Source of the DNA: Streptomyces sp. 135
Lineage (GTDB): Bacteria > Actinomycetota > Actinomycetes > Streptomycetales > Streptomycetaceae
Assembly (NCBI RefSeq): GCF_020026305.1
Contig: NZ_CP075691.1
Coordinates: 8,177,415-8,241,414 of the forward strand
DNA: 64,000 nucleotides
Direction of reading: 5' to 3'
The notes beneath the pieces are model-generated. The model saw only the letters and a program-made list of their open reading frames with translations, had not been told where the DNA came from and did not search any database. Shown one piece after another: positions 15,918-23,365 of the stretch. Made by a program: the position numbers and the translations under genes. Position 1 is the first letter of the stretch; each line of letters starts with the position of its first letter.

Positions 15918-16882
15918 TGCCGTTCGACGTCGTCGCCCAGCAGCCCAAGCTGCTGTACCTGCTCCAGGGCCTCGCCGCCTTCGCGGCGGTGGTCTCCCTG
16001 ATCGTGCTGGCGCTGCACCGGGGGCCGGTCAGGAGAAGGGCCGCGGTCCTCCTCCTGCTGGCCCCCGCGCTGCTGCTGCTCACGGTGGGTCTCCTCCTGC
16101 CCGCTCTGCGCACCCTGGCGCTGTCGTTCACGGGGAACGGGGGAGCCACGTGGGCCGGCTTCGACAACTACGTGTGGATGTTCACCGACCCCCGGGCGCT
16201 GGTCGCGCTGGGCAACACCCTGGCCTGGGTGGTGCTCGTGCCGTCGCTGGCGACCTCCGTCGGCCTGCTCTACGCGGCGGCCGTCGTACGGTCGCGGTGG
16301 GAAGCGCTCGCGCTGTCGCTCGTCCTGATGCCCATGGCGATCTCGCTCGTCGGCGCGGGTGTCGTGTGGAAGTTCGTCTATGCCTACCGCCCCGCGGAGG
16401 GCGCGCAGATCGGGCTGCTGAACCAGGTCGTCGTCGCGTTCGGCGGCGAACCGAGGCAATGGCTCGTCGACTCTCCCTGGAACGTCCTGTTCCTCATCGT
16501 GGTGATGGTGTGGGCCCAGGCGGGCTTCGCGGCCGTCCTGCTGGCCGGCGCGATCAGGGCCGTTCCGCGGGAGCTGACCGAGGCGGCCCGACTCGACGGC
16601 GCGTCGCCCCGGCAGATCTTCTGGCGGATCACCATGCCGTCGATCCGGCCCACGCTGCTCGTCGTCGTCCTCGCCCAGGCGATCGGAACCTTCAAGGCCT
16701 TCGACGTCGTCAAGACCATGACCGGCGGACAGTTCGACACGGGCGTCATCGCCCACGAGATGTACGACCAGGCCTTCCGCTACGGCGAGACGGGCCGCGG
16801 CGCGGCGTTCGCCGTGCTCCTCTTCGTCCTCGTCACTCCCTTCGTCGCCCACCAGGTCCGGGCACAGCGGAGGGCGGGGTGA
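15917..16882 (+). CDS. Sugar ABC importer permease, MalF-type
   Basis: A 321-residue inner-membrane permease of the MalF/UgpA type with about seven hydrophobic helices. The cytoplasmic coupling loop that contacts the ATPase is clear: ELTEAARLDGASPRQIFWRI, matching the EAA-x(3)-G signature, about residues 215-235. The ATG shares one base with the preceding stop and the gene itself ends in a GTGA overlap with the second permease, so stoichiometric expression is expected. No ATPase gene is present in the operon. Confidence 0.93.
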   Translation: MPFDVVAQQPKLLYLLQGLAAFAAVVSLIVLALHRGPVRRRAAVLLLLAPALLLLTVGLLLPALRTLALSFTGNGGATWAGFDNYVWMFTDPRALVALGNTLAWVVLVPSLATSVGLLYAAAVVRSRWEALALSLVLMPMAISLVGAGVVWKFVYAYRPAEGAQIGLLNQVVVAFGGEPRQWLVDSPWNVLFLIVVMVWAQAGFAAVLLAGAIRAVPRELTEAARLDGASPRQIFWRITMPSIRPTLLVVVLAQAIGTFKAFDVVKTMTGGQFDTGVIAHEMYDQAFRYGETGRGAAFAVLLFVLVTPFVAHQVRAQRRAG

Positions 16883-17766
16883 ACGGCGTCCGGGAGCGTC
16901 TGGCCTCCCGCGCCTTCACAGCGGTCGCCGTGGTGATCGCGATCCTCTGGACGACACCGACCCTCGGCCTCCTGCTCTCCTCGTTCCGCCCAGAGGAGGA
17001 GATCAAGACCACGGGCTGGTGGACCGTGTTCGGCACGCCGCACCTCACGCTCGACAACTACGCAGAGGTGCTGTCCGGCGGCGGAAACGGGTCAGGGCGG
17101 CTCGCGGAGTACTTCGTCAACTCCGTCGTCATCACCCTCCCCTCGGTGCTGTTCCCGCTCGTCCTCGCGTTCCTGGCGGCGTACGCCCTGGCGTGGATCG
17201 ACTTCAGGGGACGGGACGCGCTCGTCGTCGGCATCTTCGCGCTCCAGGTGGTGCCGCTCCAGATGGCGCTCGTCCCCCTCCTCAAGCTGTTCTCCCAGGG
17301 CTGGCTGTTCCTGCCCGCCTGGGACCCCACCGGCCCCGCGCGTTTTGGCCAGGCCTGGTTCGCCCACACGGTGTTCGCGCTGCCGTTCGCGGTGTTCCTC
17401 CTGCACAACTTCCTCGCGGGGCTGCCCCGGGACCTGATCGAGGCCGCCCGCGTCGACGGCGCGTCGCACGGGACGCTGCTGCTCCGGATCGTGCTGCCCC
17501 TGGCCCGCCCGGCCCTGGCCTCCTTCGCGATCATTCAGTTCATCTGGGTGTGGAACGACCTCCTGGTGGCCCTGACGCTGTCGGGCGGGACGGCCGAGAC
17601 CGCGCCGATGACGGTCCGACTGGCGAGCCTGGCCGGGACGTACGGCAACGAGTGGCAGCGGCTCACCGCGGGAGCCTTCGTGGCGGCGTTCGTCCCGCTG
17701 CTCGTCTTCTTCGCCCTCCGGCGGCACTTCGCACGGGGACTGCTCGCCGGATCGGTCAAGGGATGA
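16879..17766 (+). CDS. Sugar ABC importer permease, MalG-type
   Basis: A 295-residue inner-membrane permease of the MalG/UgpE type with six hydrophobic helices. The EAA loop reads DLIEAARVDGASHGTLLLRI, and the preceding FLLHNFLAGLPRDL and VVPLQMALVPLL blocks are typical of the second permease of carbohydrate importers. It starts with GTG overlapping the previous stop and ends overlapping the start of the LAL regulator (ATGA), so the regulator is part of the same operon. Confidence 0.93.
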   Translation: MNGVRERLASRAFTAVAVVIAILWTTPTLGLLLSSFRPEEEIKTTGWWTVFGTPHLTLDNYAEVLSGGGNGSGRLAEYFVNSVVITLPSVLFPLVLAFLAAYALAWIDFRGRDALVVGIFALQVVPLQMALVPLLKLFSQGWLFLPAWDPTGPARFGQAWFAHTVFALPFAVFLLHNFLAGLPRDLIEAARVDGASHGTLLLRIVLPLARPALASFAIIQFIWVWNDLLVALTLSGGTAETAPMTVRLASLAGTYGNEWQRLTAGAFVAAFVPLLVFFALRRHFARGLLAGSVKG

Positions 17767-20531
17767 GCCCCGGCCGGCGTGAGGGGGAAGGCAGGGCGGT
17801 GCCCGGGAGCGCGGCGCTGAGCCGGCCCGGGCTGCGGGGCCGCGAAGCCGAGCTGGAGCGCCTGCGCGCCCTGGTCGACGCGGTGCGCGACGGCGAGGGA
17901 GGAACGATCGCGCTGCTCCTGGGCGAGCCCGGGATCGGGAAGACCGTACTGCTGCAGGAGACCGTCTCGATCGCACGGGCGCACGGCTTCCTCGTCAGCC
18001 ACGGCTGCGCCGAGGAACTGCACGAGCTGGCACCGCTCGCCTCGCTGGCCTCCGGCCTCCTGCACGGGGACCCGCCGCTGCTGTCGAGTACGGATTTCGC
18101 GGACCTCGCGGGCCACCACGACCAGCGCGTCTGGCTCGTCGAACGACTGGCCCAGCTGATCGAGGAGCGCTCGGCGGGCAGGCCCGTACTGATCGCGGTC
18201 GACGACGTCCAATGGGCCGACCCGCTGAGCCGGTTCGCCCTGAGTGTGATGCCGGCACGGCTGCTCAGCTCCCCGGTCCTCTGGTTGCTCACGGGCAGGA
18301 ACGACCCGGAACTGCACGGGCAGGGGCCACGGACGACGACCCTCCCCCTCCGGCCGCTGTCCGGCACGGCCCTGACCGAGCTGGCCCGGGACGTCCTCGG
18401 CGGGAACGTGCCGACGCGGGTCGCGGAACTCCTCGACGGGGCGGGAGGCAACCCCTTCCTCGCGGCCGAGATGCTCACGGGCATCGCGGCGTCGGGCGCG
18501 GACACGCCGGAGCCGCCCAAGCGGCTGGTCCTCGGCGTACGCGACCGGCTGGCCGATCTCCGGCCGGACACCCTCCACTTCCTGCGGATCGGCTCGGTCC
18601 TCGGTCGCGCGTTCTCCCTCGCGGACGCCGCCGCCCTGTGCGGCCGGCCCGCGTCCGGCCTCAGCGCCGAAGTGGATGAGGCGATCACGGCCGCCCTCCT
18701 CCACGACGACGGCGAACGCCTCCTGTTCCGCCACGACCTGCTCCGTCAGGCGGTGTACGCCGATCTCGCCCCCTCCGTACGCCGGGCGCTGCACCGCGAG
18801 GCCGCGAGCCGGCTCGTCGCGGCGGGCCGGAGCTCCACCGACGCGGTCCCGCATCTGCTGAAAAGCGCCGAACCCGGCGACCAGGAGGCGATCGCGCTGC
18901 TCGGCACGGCGGCCGCGGACGTGATCGCCGTGATGCCCGACCTCGCCGCCGACCTGGCCGTACGCGCCCTGGAACTCGTACCGCCCCATGCGCCCATGGT
19001 CTTCGACGTGGGAGAACGGGCCGTCGTCGCGCTGACCCGCGCGGGCCGGTACGTCCAGGCACGGGACACCGGGGACATGCTGCTCGCCCGGCAGCCGCCC
19101 CTGGACGTCTTCGCCCGCCTGCAGTCCGTGCTCGGCGACACGCTGTGGCACCTCGACGACGTCCACGAGCTGACCCGCCGCTCGACGGCAGCACTGGCAG
19201 CCGTCACCGACCCGGTGATCCGCGCCCGGCTCACCGCCCGGCAGGCCCTCGCCCGGTCCCGCGGGCGCGACCTCGATGCCGCTCGCGAGACCGGCGAACG
19301 GGCGCTCGCCGAGGCGGAGCGGTCCGGTGACAGGGAGGCCCGTGTCCTCGCGCTGTGGGGTCTCGGCGAGATCGCCCTCAACGCGGGCGACTGCGCCGCC
19401 GCCGTCGGACACCACACGGCGCTGAGCGTGTTCGACACGGCCTTCCTGCCCGAGGAGGCCGTCGCCCGCATCCACCTGGACGACTTCGACACCGTACGGC
19501 GACTGCTCCGGACGGCAGGCGACGCACCCCTGCGCCCCGCCATGCTGGTCTGGGCGCAGGGAACCCTGAACATGGGGCTCGGCCGGCTCGATGACGCGGA
19601 CGCCGACTTCGTCACCGCCGAGCGGCTCGAAGCGGACCTCCACGTGCCCGGCAACCTGGTCAACATCCGCGTCAACCGAGGCATCCTCGCGATGCTGCGC
19701 GGCGACCGCGAAGCCGCGCTGGAACACCTGGACGTCGTGCGGGCGGCCGTGGCCGAGCGGCCGAACACGGGCAACCACGCCACGCACCAGTACTTCGAGG
19801 CCGTCGTCGCCGAAGCCGGGGGCGACCACGCGGCAGCGGCCGAACTGGTCCGGTCCGTCCAGCGCGACCATCCCTTCTTCCGCTGGCGGCTCCTGCGCCC
19901 CCATGCCGCCCAGGCCGTGCGGATCGCCCTGCGCGGCGGGGACCGGAACCTGGCCGAGGGCCTCGCGGCCCAGGCGGCGGAGCACGCCACCCGCAACCCT
20001 TCCGTGCCCACCGCACAGGGGACGGCCGCCCACGTGGCCGGCCTGGTGAACGCCGACCACAAACTCCTGGAGCAGTCGGTCCGCGTCCTGCTCACCGGCC
20101 CCAGGCCGCTGCCGCTCGCCGCCGCGTCCGCCGACCTCGGGCGCGCGCTTCTCGAGGCCGGCGACCCCGCTGCGGCACCCGCCCTGACCAGGGCGCACGA
20201 CCTGTACGCCCAGGCGGGGGCCGACGCCGAGGCAGACCGGGTGCGGGCCGACCTGGAACGGGCCACGAGCCGCTCCGGCCGACGCGCCGGAGGCCCTCGG
20301 CCGCGCCTCGGCCAGGGCTGGGACGCGCTCACGGCCTCGGAACGCAAGGTGGCCCGGCTGATCGCCGCGGGCCACACCAACCGGTCGGCCGCGGAGGTCC
20401 TCGTCGTCTCGCCGCACACGGTCAACACCCATCTGGCGTCGATCTTCCGCAAGCTCTCGGTGCGCTCGCGGGTCCACCTGGCCCGGATCGTGCTCGCGCA
20501 GGACGACGCCGAAACAGCCACCGGCGGCTGA
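17763..20531 (+). CDS. LAL-family LuxR regulator in the sugar ABC operon
   Basis: A 922-residue large ATP-binding LuxR-type regulator. The N-terminal AAA/STAND ATPase has an intact Walker A (GEPGIGKT, residues 54-61) and Walker B (LIAVDDVQWAD). A long helical TPR-like middle region follows, and a C-terminal LuxR HTH opens LTASERKVARLIAAGHTNRS, with the recognition helix in VSPHTVNTHLASIFRKL. Proteins of this type (MalT-like) bind a ligand and ATP, oligomerise and activate promoters. Its four-base overlap with the permease gene suggests local control of the importer, by analogy with MalT. It is one of two LAL genes in the window; this one has the normal ATPase motifs. Confidence 0.92.
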   Translation: MSPGRREGEGRAVPGSAALSRPGLRGREAELERLRALVDAVRDGEGGTIALLLGEPGIGKTVLLQETVSIARAHGFLVSHGCAEELHELAPLASLASGLLHGDPPLLSSTDFADLAGHHDQRVWLVERLAQLIEERSAGRPVLIAVDDVQWADPLSRFALSVMPARLLSSPVLWLLTGRNDPELHGQGPRTTTLPLRPLSGTALTELARDVLGGNVPTRVAELLDGAGGNPFLAAEMLTGIAASGADTPEPPKRLVLGVRDRLADLRPDTLHFLRIGSVLGRAFSLADAAALCGRPASGLSAEVDEAITAALLHDDGERLLFRHDLLRQAVYADLAPSVRRALHREAASRLVAAGRSSTDAVPHLLKSAEPGDQEAIALLGTAAADVIAVMPDLAADLAVRALELVPPHAPMVFDVGERAVVALTRAGRYVQARDTGDMLLARQPPLDVFARLQSVLGDTLWHLDDVHELTRRSTAALAAVTDPVIRARLTARQALARSRGRDLDAARETGERALAEAERSGDREARVLALWGLGEIALNAGDCAAAVGHHTALSVFDTAFLPEEAVARIHLDDFDTVRRLLRTAGDAPLRPAMLVWAQGTLNMGLGRLDDADADFVTAERLEADLHVPGNLVNIRVNRGILAMLRGDREAALEHLDVVRAAVAERPNTGNHATHQYFEAVVAEAGGDHAAAAELVRSVQRDHPFFRWRLLRPHAAQAVRIALRGGDRNLAEGLAAQAAEHATRNPSVPTAQGTAAHVAGLVNADHKLLEQSVRVLLTGPRPLPLAAASADLGRALLEAGDPAAAPALTRAHDLYAQAGADAEADRVRADLERATSRSGRRAGGPRPRLGQGWDALTASERKVARLIAAGHTNRSAAEVLVVSPHTVNTHLASIFRKLSVRSRVHLARIVLAQDDAETATGG

Positions 20532-20665
20532 GTGACCTCGGCGCCCCCGTGCAAGGTGTGGTGCGCGGTACGGCAACAGGAGGTGCGGGACCGGTCCTAG
20601 CGTGACGGGCATGCCGCGCCGCTCCGACGCGCGGACCAGCCGACCCGAATCGAGGAAGCATCCCC

Positions 20666-21502
20666 ATGCCGTACATCACCGTGGGCCAGGAGAACACCAA
20701 CCCCGTCGAGCTGTACTTCGAGGACCAGGGCAGCGGTCAGCCCGTCGTCCTCATCCACGGCTTCCCTCTCGACGGCCACTCCTGGGAGCGACAGAGCGCC
20801 GCGCTCCTCGATGCCGGCTACCGCGTGATCACGTACGACCGCCGCGGTTTCGGGCAGTCCTCCCAGCCGACCACCGGCTACGACTACGACACCTTCGCCG
20901 CCGACCTGAACACCGTGCTGGAGACCCTCGACCTGAAGGACGCCGTCCTGGTCGGGTTCTCCATGGGCACCGGCGAGGTCGCCCGCTACGTGTCCACGTA
21001 CGGCTCCGGCCGCGTCGCCAAGGTCGCCTTCCTCGCCTCGCTCGAACCCTGCCTGCTGAAGAGCGACGACAACCCCGACGGCGTCGCCCCGAAGGAGTTC
21101 TTCGACGGCATCGTCGCCGCCGTGAAGGCCGACCGCTACGCCTACTACACGGCCTTCTTCAACGACTTCTACAACCTCGACGAGAACCTCGGCACCCGCA
21201 TCAGCGAGGAAGCGGTCCGCAACAGCTGGAACACCGCGGCCCGCGGCGGCTCCTTCGCCGCGTCCGCCGCGCCGGCGACCTGGTACACCGACTTCCGCGC
21301 CGACATCCCCGCCGTGGACGTGCCCGCCCTGATCCTGCACGGCACGGCCGACCGCATCCTGCCGGCCGAGGGCACCGCCCGCCCGTTCCACAAGGCGCTC
21401 CCGTCGGCCGACTACGTCGAGATCGAGGGCGCCCCGCACGGTCTGCTGTGGACCCACGCGGAGGAGGTCAACACCGCCCTCCTCGCCTTCCTGGCGAAGT
21501 GA
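20666..21502 (+). CDS. Non-heme chloroperoxidase-type alpha/beta hydrolase
   Basis: A 278-residue alpha/beta hydrolase of the cofactor-free haloperoxidase (perhydrolase) group. VVLIHGFPLDGHSWERQ is the diagnostic first block, Ser99 in GFSMGTGE the nucleophile, the Asp in LHGTADRILP the acid and the His in GAPHGLLW the base. These enzymes form peracids from carboxylic acids and peroxide and only indirectly halogenate; many act as esterases in vivo. The ATG at 20666 lies after GAGGAAG. Two hairpins follow the gene, so it is probably transcribed alone. Confidence 0.92.
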   Translation: MPYITVGQENTNPVELYFEDQGSGQPVVLIHGFPLDGHSWERQSAALLDAGYRVITYDRRGFGQSSQPTTGYDYDTFAADLNTVLETLDLKDAVLVGFSMGTGEVARYVSTYGSGRVAKVAFLASLEPCLLKSDDNPDGVAPKEFFDGIVAAVKADRYAYYTAFFNDFYNLDENLGTRISEEAVRNSWNTAARGGSFAASAAPATWYTDFRADIPAVDVPALILHGTADRILPAEGTARPFHKALPSADYVEIEGAPHGLLWTHAEEVNTALLAFLAK

Positions 21503-21523
21503 CGCCGCCCCGTTGACCCGCCG

Positions 21524-21550
21524 GGTGACGCCGGAGCACCCGGCGTCACC
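21524..21550 (+). terminator. Hairpin terminator after the chloroperoxidase gene
   Basis: A perfect 11-bp stem (21524-21534 with 21540-21550) and a five-base loop, about 20 bases after the stop codon. Confidence 0.7.
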
Positions 21551-21557
21551 CCGCCCC

Positions 21558-21580
21558 CCGGTTCCCGGCGCGGGAACCGG
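21558..21580 (+). terminator. Second hairpin ahead of the monooxygenase gene
   Basis: A perfect 10-bp stem (CCGGTTCCCG at 21558-21567 with 21571-21580) and a GCG loop. It follows the first hairpin by seven bases and precedes the next ATG by 25 bases, so it may be a tandem terminator or a leader structure of the downstream gene. Confidence 0.6.
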
Positions 21581-21605
21581 ACGAGCCCAGGAGAGCAGAC
21601 ACCCC

Positions 21606-22691
21606 ATGCAGTTCGGCATCTTCACCGTCGGGGACGTGACCCCCGACCCAACCACCGGCCGCACGCCGACCGAACACGAGCGCATCAAGGCGATGGTCGC
21701 CATCGCCCTCAAGGCGGAGGAGGTCGGCCTCGACGTCTTCGCGACGGGCGAGCACCACAACCCGCCGTTCGTCCCGTCGTCGCCGACGACCCTGCTCGGC
21801 CACATCGCCGCCCGCACCGAGAAGCTGATCCTGTCCACGTCCACGACGCTGATCACCACCAACGACCCGGTGAAGATCGCCGAGGACTACGCGATGCTCC
21901 AGCACCTGGCCGACGGCCGGGTCGACCTCATGCTGGGGCGCGGCAACACCGGCCCGGTCTACCCGTGGTTCGGGCAGGACATCCGCCGGGGCATCGACCT
22001 CGCCAAGGAGAACTACGCGCTGCTGCGCCGGCTGTGGCGCGAGGACGTCGTGGACTGGGAGGGCACGTTCCGTACGCCGCTCCAGTCCTTCACATCGACA
22101 CCCCGGCCCCTGGACGGCGTCCCGCCCTTCGTCTGGCACGGGTCCATCAGGTCCCCCGAGATAGCGGAGCAGGCCGCCTTCTACGGCGACGGCTTCTTCC
22201 ACAACAACATCTTCTGGCCGGCCGACCACACCAGGCGCATGGTGCAGCTCTACCGGCGCCGGTTCGCGCACCACGGCCACGGCCGTCCGGAGGACGCCGT
22301 CGTCGGCCTGGGCGGACAGGTCTTCATGCGCAAGAACTCCCAGGACGCCGTGAACGAGTTCCGTCCCTACTTCGACAACGCTCCCGTGTACGGACACGGC
22401 CCGTCGCTGGAGGACTTCACCGAGCAGACCCCGCTGACGGTGGGCTCTCCCCAGCAGGTCATCGAGCGGACCCTGTCGTTCCGGGAGAGCGTCGGCGACT
22501 ATCAGCGCCAGCTGTTCCTGATGGACCACGCGGGCCTGCCCCTGAAGACCGTCCTCGAACAGCTGGACATCCTCGGCGAAGAGGTCGTGCCTGTGCTCCG
22601 GAGGGAGTTCGCACGCGGGCGGCCGGCCGACGTGCCGGAGGCTCCCACGCACGCGTCCCTGCGAGCCGTCCGGGAGGTGTCCGCCGCGTGA
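21606..22691 (+). CDS. Luciferase-like FMN-dependent monooxygenase (CE1758-type)
   Basis: A 361-residue flavin-dependent TIM-barrel monooxygenase of the bacterial-luciferase-like superfamily. MQFGIFTVGDVTPDPTTG, then FATGEHHNPPFVPSSPTTLL, and DLMLGRGNTGPVYPWF are typical; the protein uses reduced FMN and oxygen. The pairing with a dedicated FMN reductase gene, overlapping by four bases, matches a known actinobacterial duo (families named after the corynebacterial loci CE1758 and CE1759). The substrate is unknown. The ATG at 21606 is preferred to the upstream in-frame start because GAGAG lies before it and the protein then begins at the first beta strand. Confidence 0.9.
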   Translation: MQFGIFTVGDVTPDPTTGRTPTEHERIKAMVAIALKAEEVGLDVFATGEHHNPPFVPSSPTTLLGHIAARTEKLILSTSTTLITTNDPVKIAEDYAMLQHLADGRVDLMLGRGNTGPVYPWFGQDIRRGIDLAKENYALLRRLWREDVVDWEGTFRTPLQSFTSTPRPLDGVPPFVWHGSIRSPEIAEQAAFYGDGFFHNNIFWPADHTRRMVQLYRRRFAHHGHGRPEDAVVGLGGQVFMRKNSQDAVNEFRPYFDNAPVYGHGPSLEDFTEQTPLTVGSPQQVIERTLSFRESVGDYQRQLFLMDHAGLPLKTVLEQLDILGEEVVPVLRREFARGRPADVPEAPTHASLRAVREVSAA

Positions 22692-23302
22692 AGCTGACCG
22701 TCGTCTCCGCGGGGCTGAGCACCCCCTCCTCCACCCGCCTGCTCGCGGACCGGCTGGCCGAGGCCGCCGGCGACGAACTCGCCGCCCGGGGGCAGGCGCC
22801 GTCGACCGAGGTCGTGGAGCTGCGGGAACTGGCCGGCGACATCGCCGACCACCTCGTGACCGGCTTCCCACCGCCGCGGCTGAGCGCCGCGATCGACACG
22901 GTGACGACGGCCGACGGCCTGATCGTGGTGACTCCGGTGTTCGCGGCCTCCTACAGCGGTCTCTTCAAGTCCTTCTTCGACGTGATCGATCCGGACGCCC
23001 TCTCCCGGAAGCCGGTCCTGACCGCGGCGACGGGCGGCACCGCCCGCCACTCCCTGGTCCTCGAGCACGCCGTGCGCCCGCTCTTCGCCTATCTCCGTGC
23101 CGTCGTCGTCCCCACCGCCGTGTTCGCGGCCTCCGAGGACTGGGGCTCGGGCGGAGACGAGTACACCCACGGTCTGCCCGGCCGTGTCCACCGGGCGGGC
23201 GCCGAGCTCGCCACGCTCATGGCGGCGCGCCCGGCCGGTGCGGAGCCCGAGGACGACGTCACCGTCCTCGAACGGCAACTCGCCGACCTGCGCTTCGACT
23301 GA
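22688..23302 (+). CDS. FMN reductase partner (CE1759-type)
   Basis: A 204-residue flavodoxin-like NAD(P)H:FMN reductase. The start KLTVVSAGLSTPSSTRLLAD carries the phosphate-binding SxPSxT loop, and VVTPVFAASYSGLFKSFFDV is the conserved flavin-site segment with the P-x-F-x-x-S-Y-S-G pattern. It would supply reduced FMN to the monooxygenase encoded immediately upstream; the GTG start overlaps that gene's stop by four bases. Length and motifs are complete. Confidence 0.9.
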   Translation: MKLTVVSAGLSTPSSTRLLADRLAEAAGDELAARGQAPSTEVVELRELAGDIADHLVTGFPPPRLSAAIDTVTTADGLIVVTPVFAASYSGLFKSFFDVIDPDALSRKPVLTAATGGTARHSLVLEHAVRPLFAYLRAVVVPTAVFAASEDWGSGGDEYTHGLPGRVHRAGAELATLMAARPAGAEPEDDVTVLERQLADLRFD

Positions 23303-23365
23303 GACGGGCCCTTGGCCGGGCGACGGCGGAGTGGTGGGCCCGCATGGTTCATACTGTTCCGCCGT

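Noticed and set aside
17535..20612. A 1025-codon minus-strand open frame opposite the first LAL gene.
   Set aside because: Antisense shadow; the plus strand carries intact Walker motifs and the LuxR HTH.
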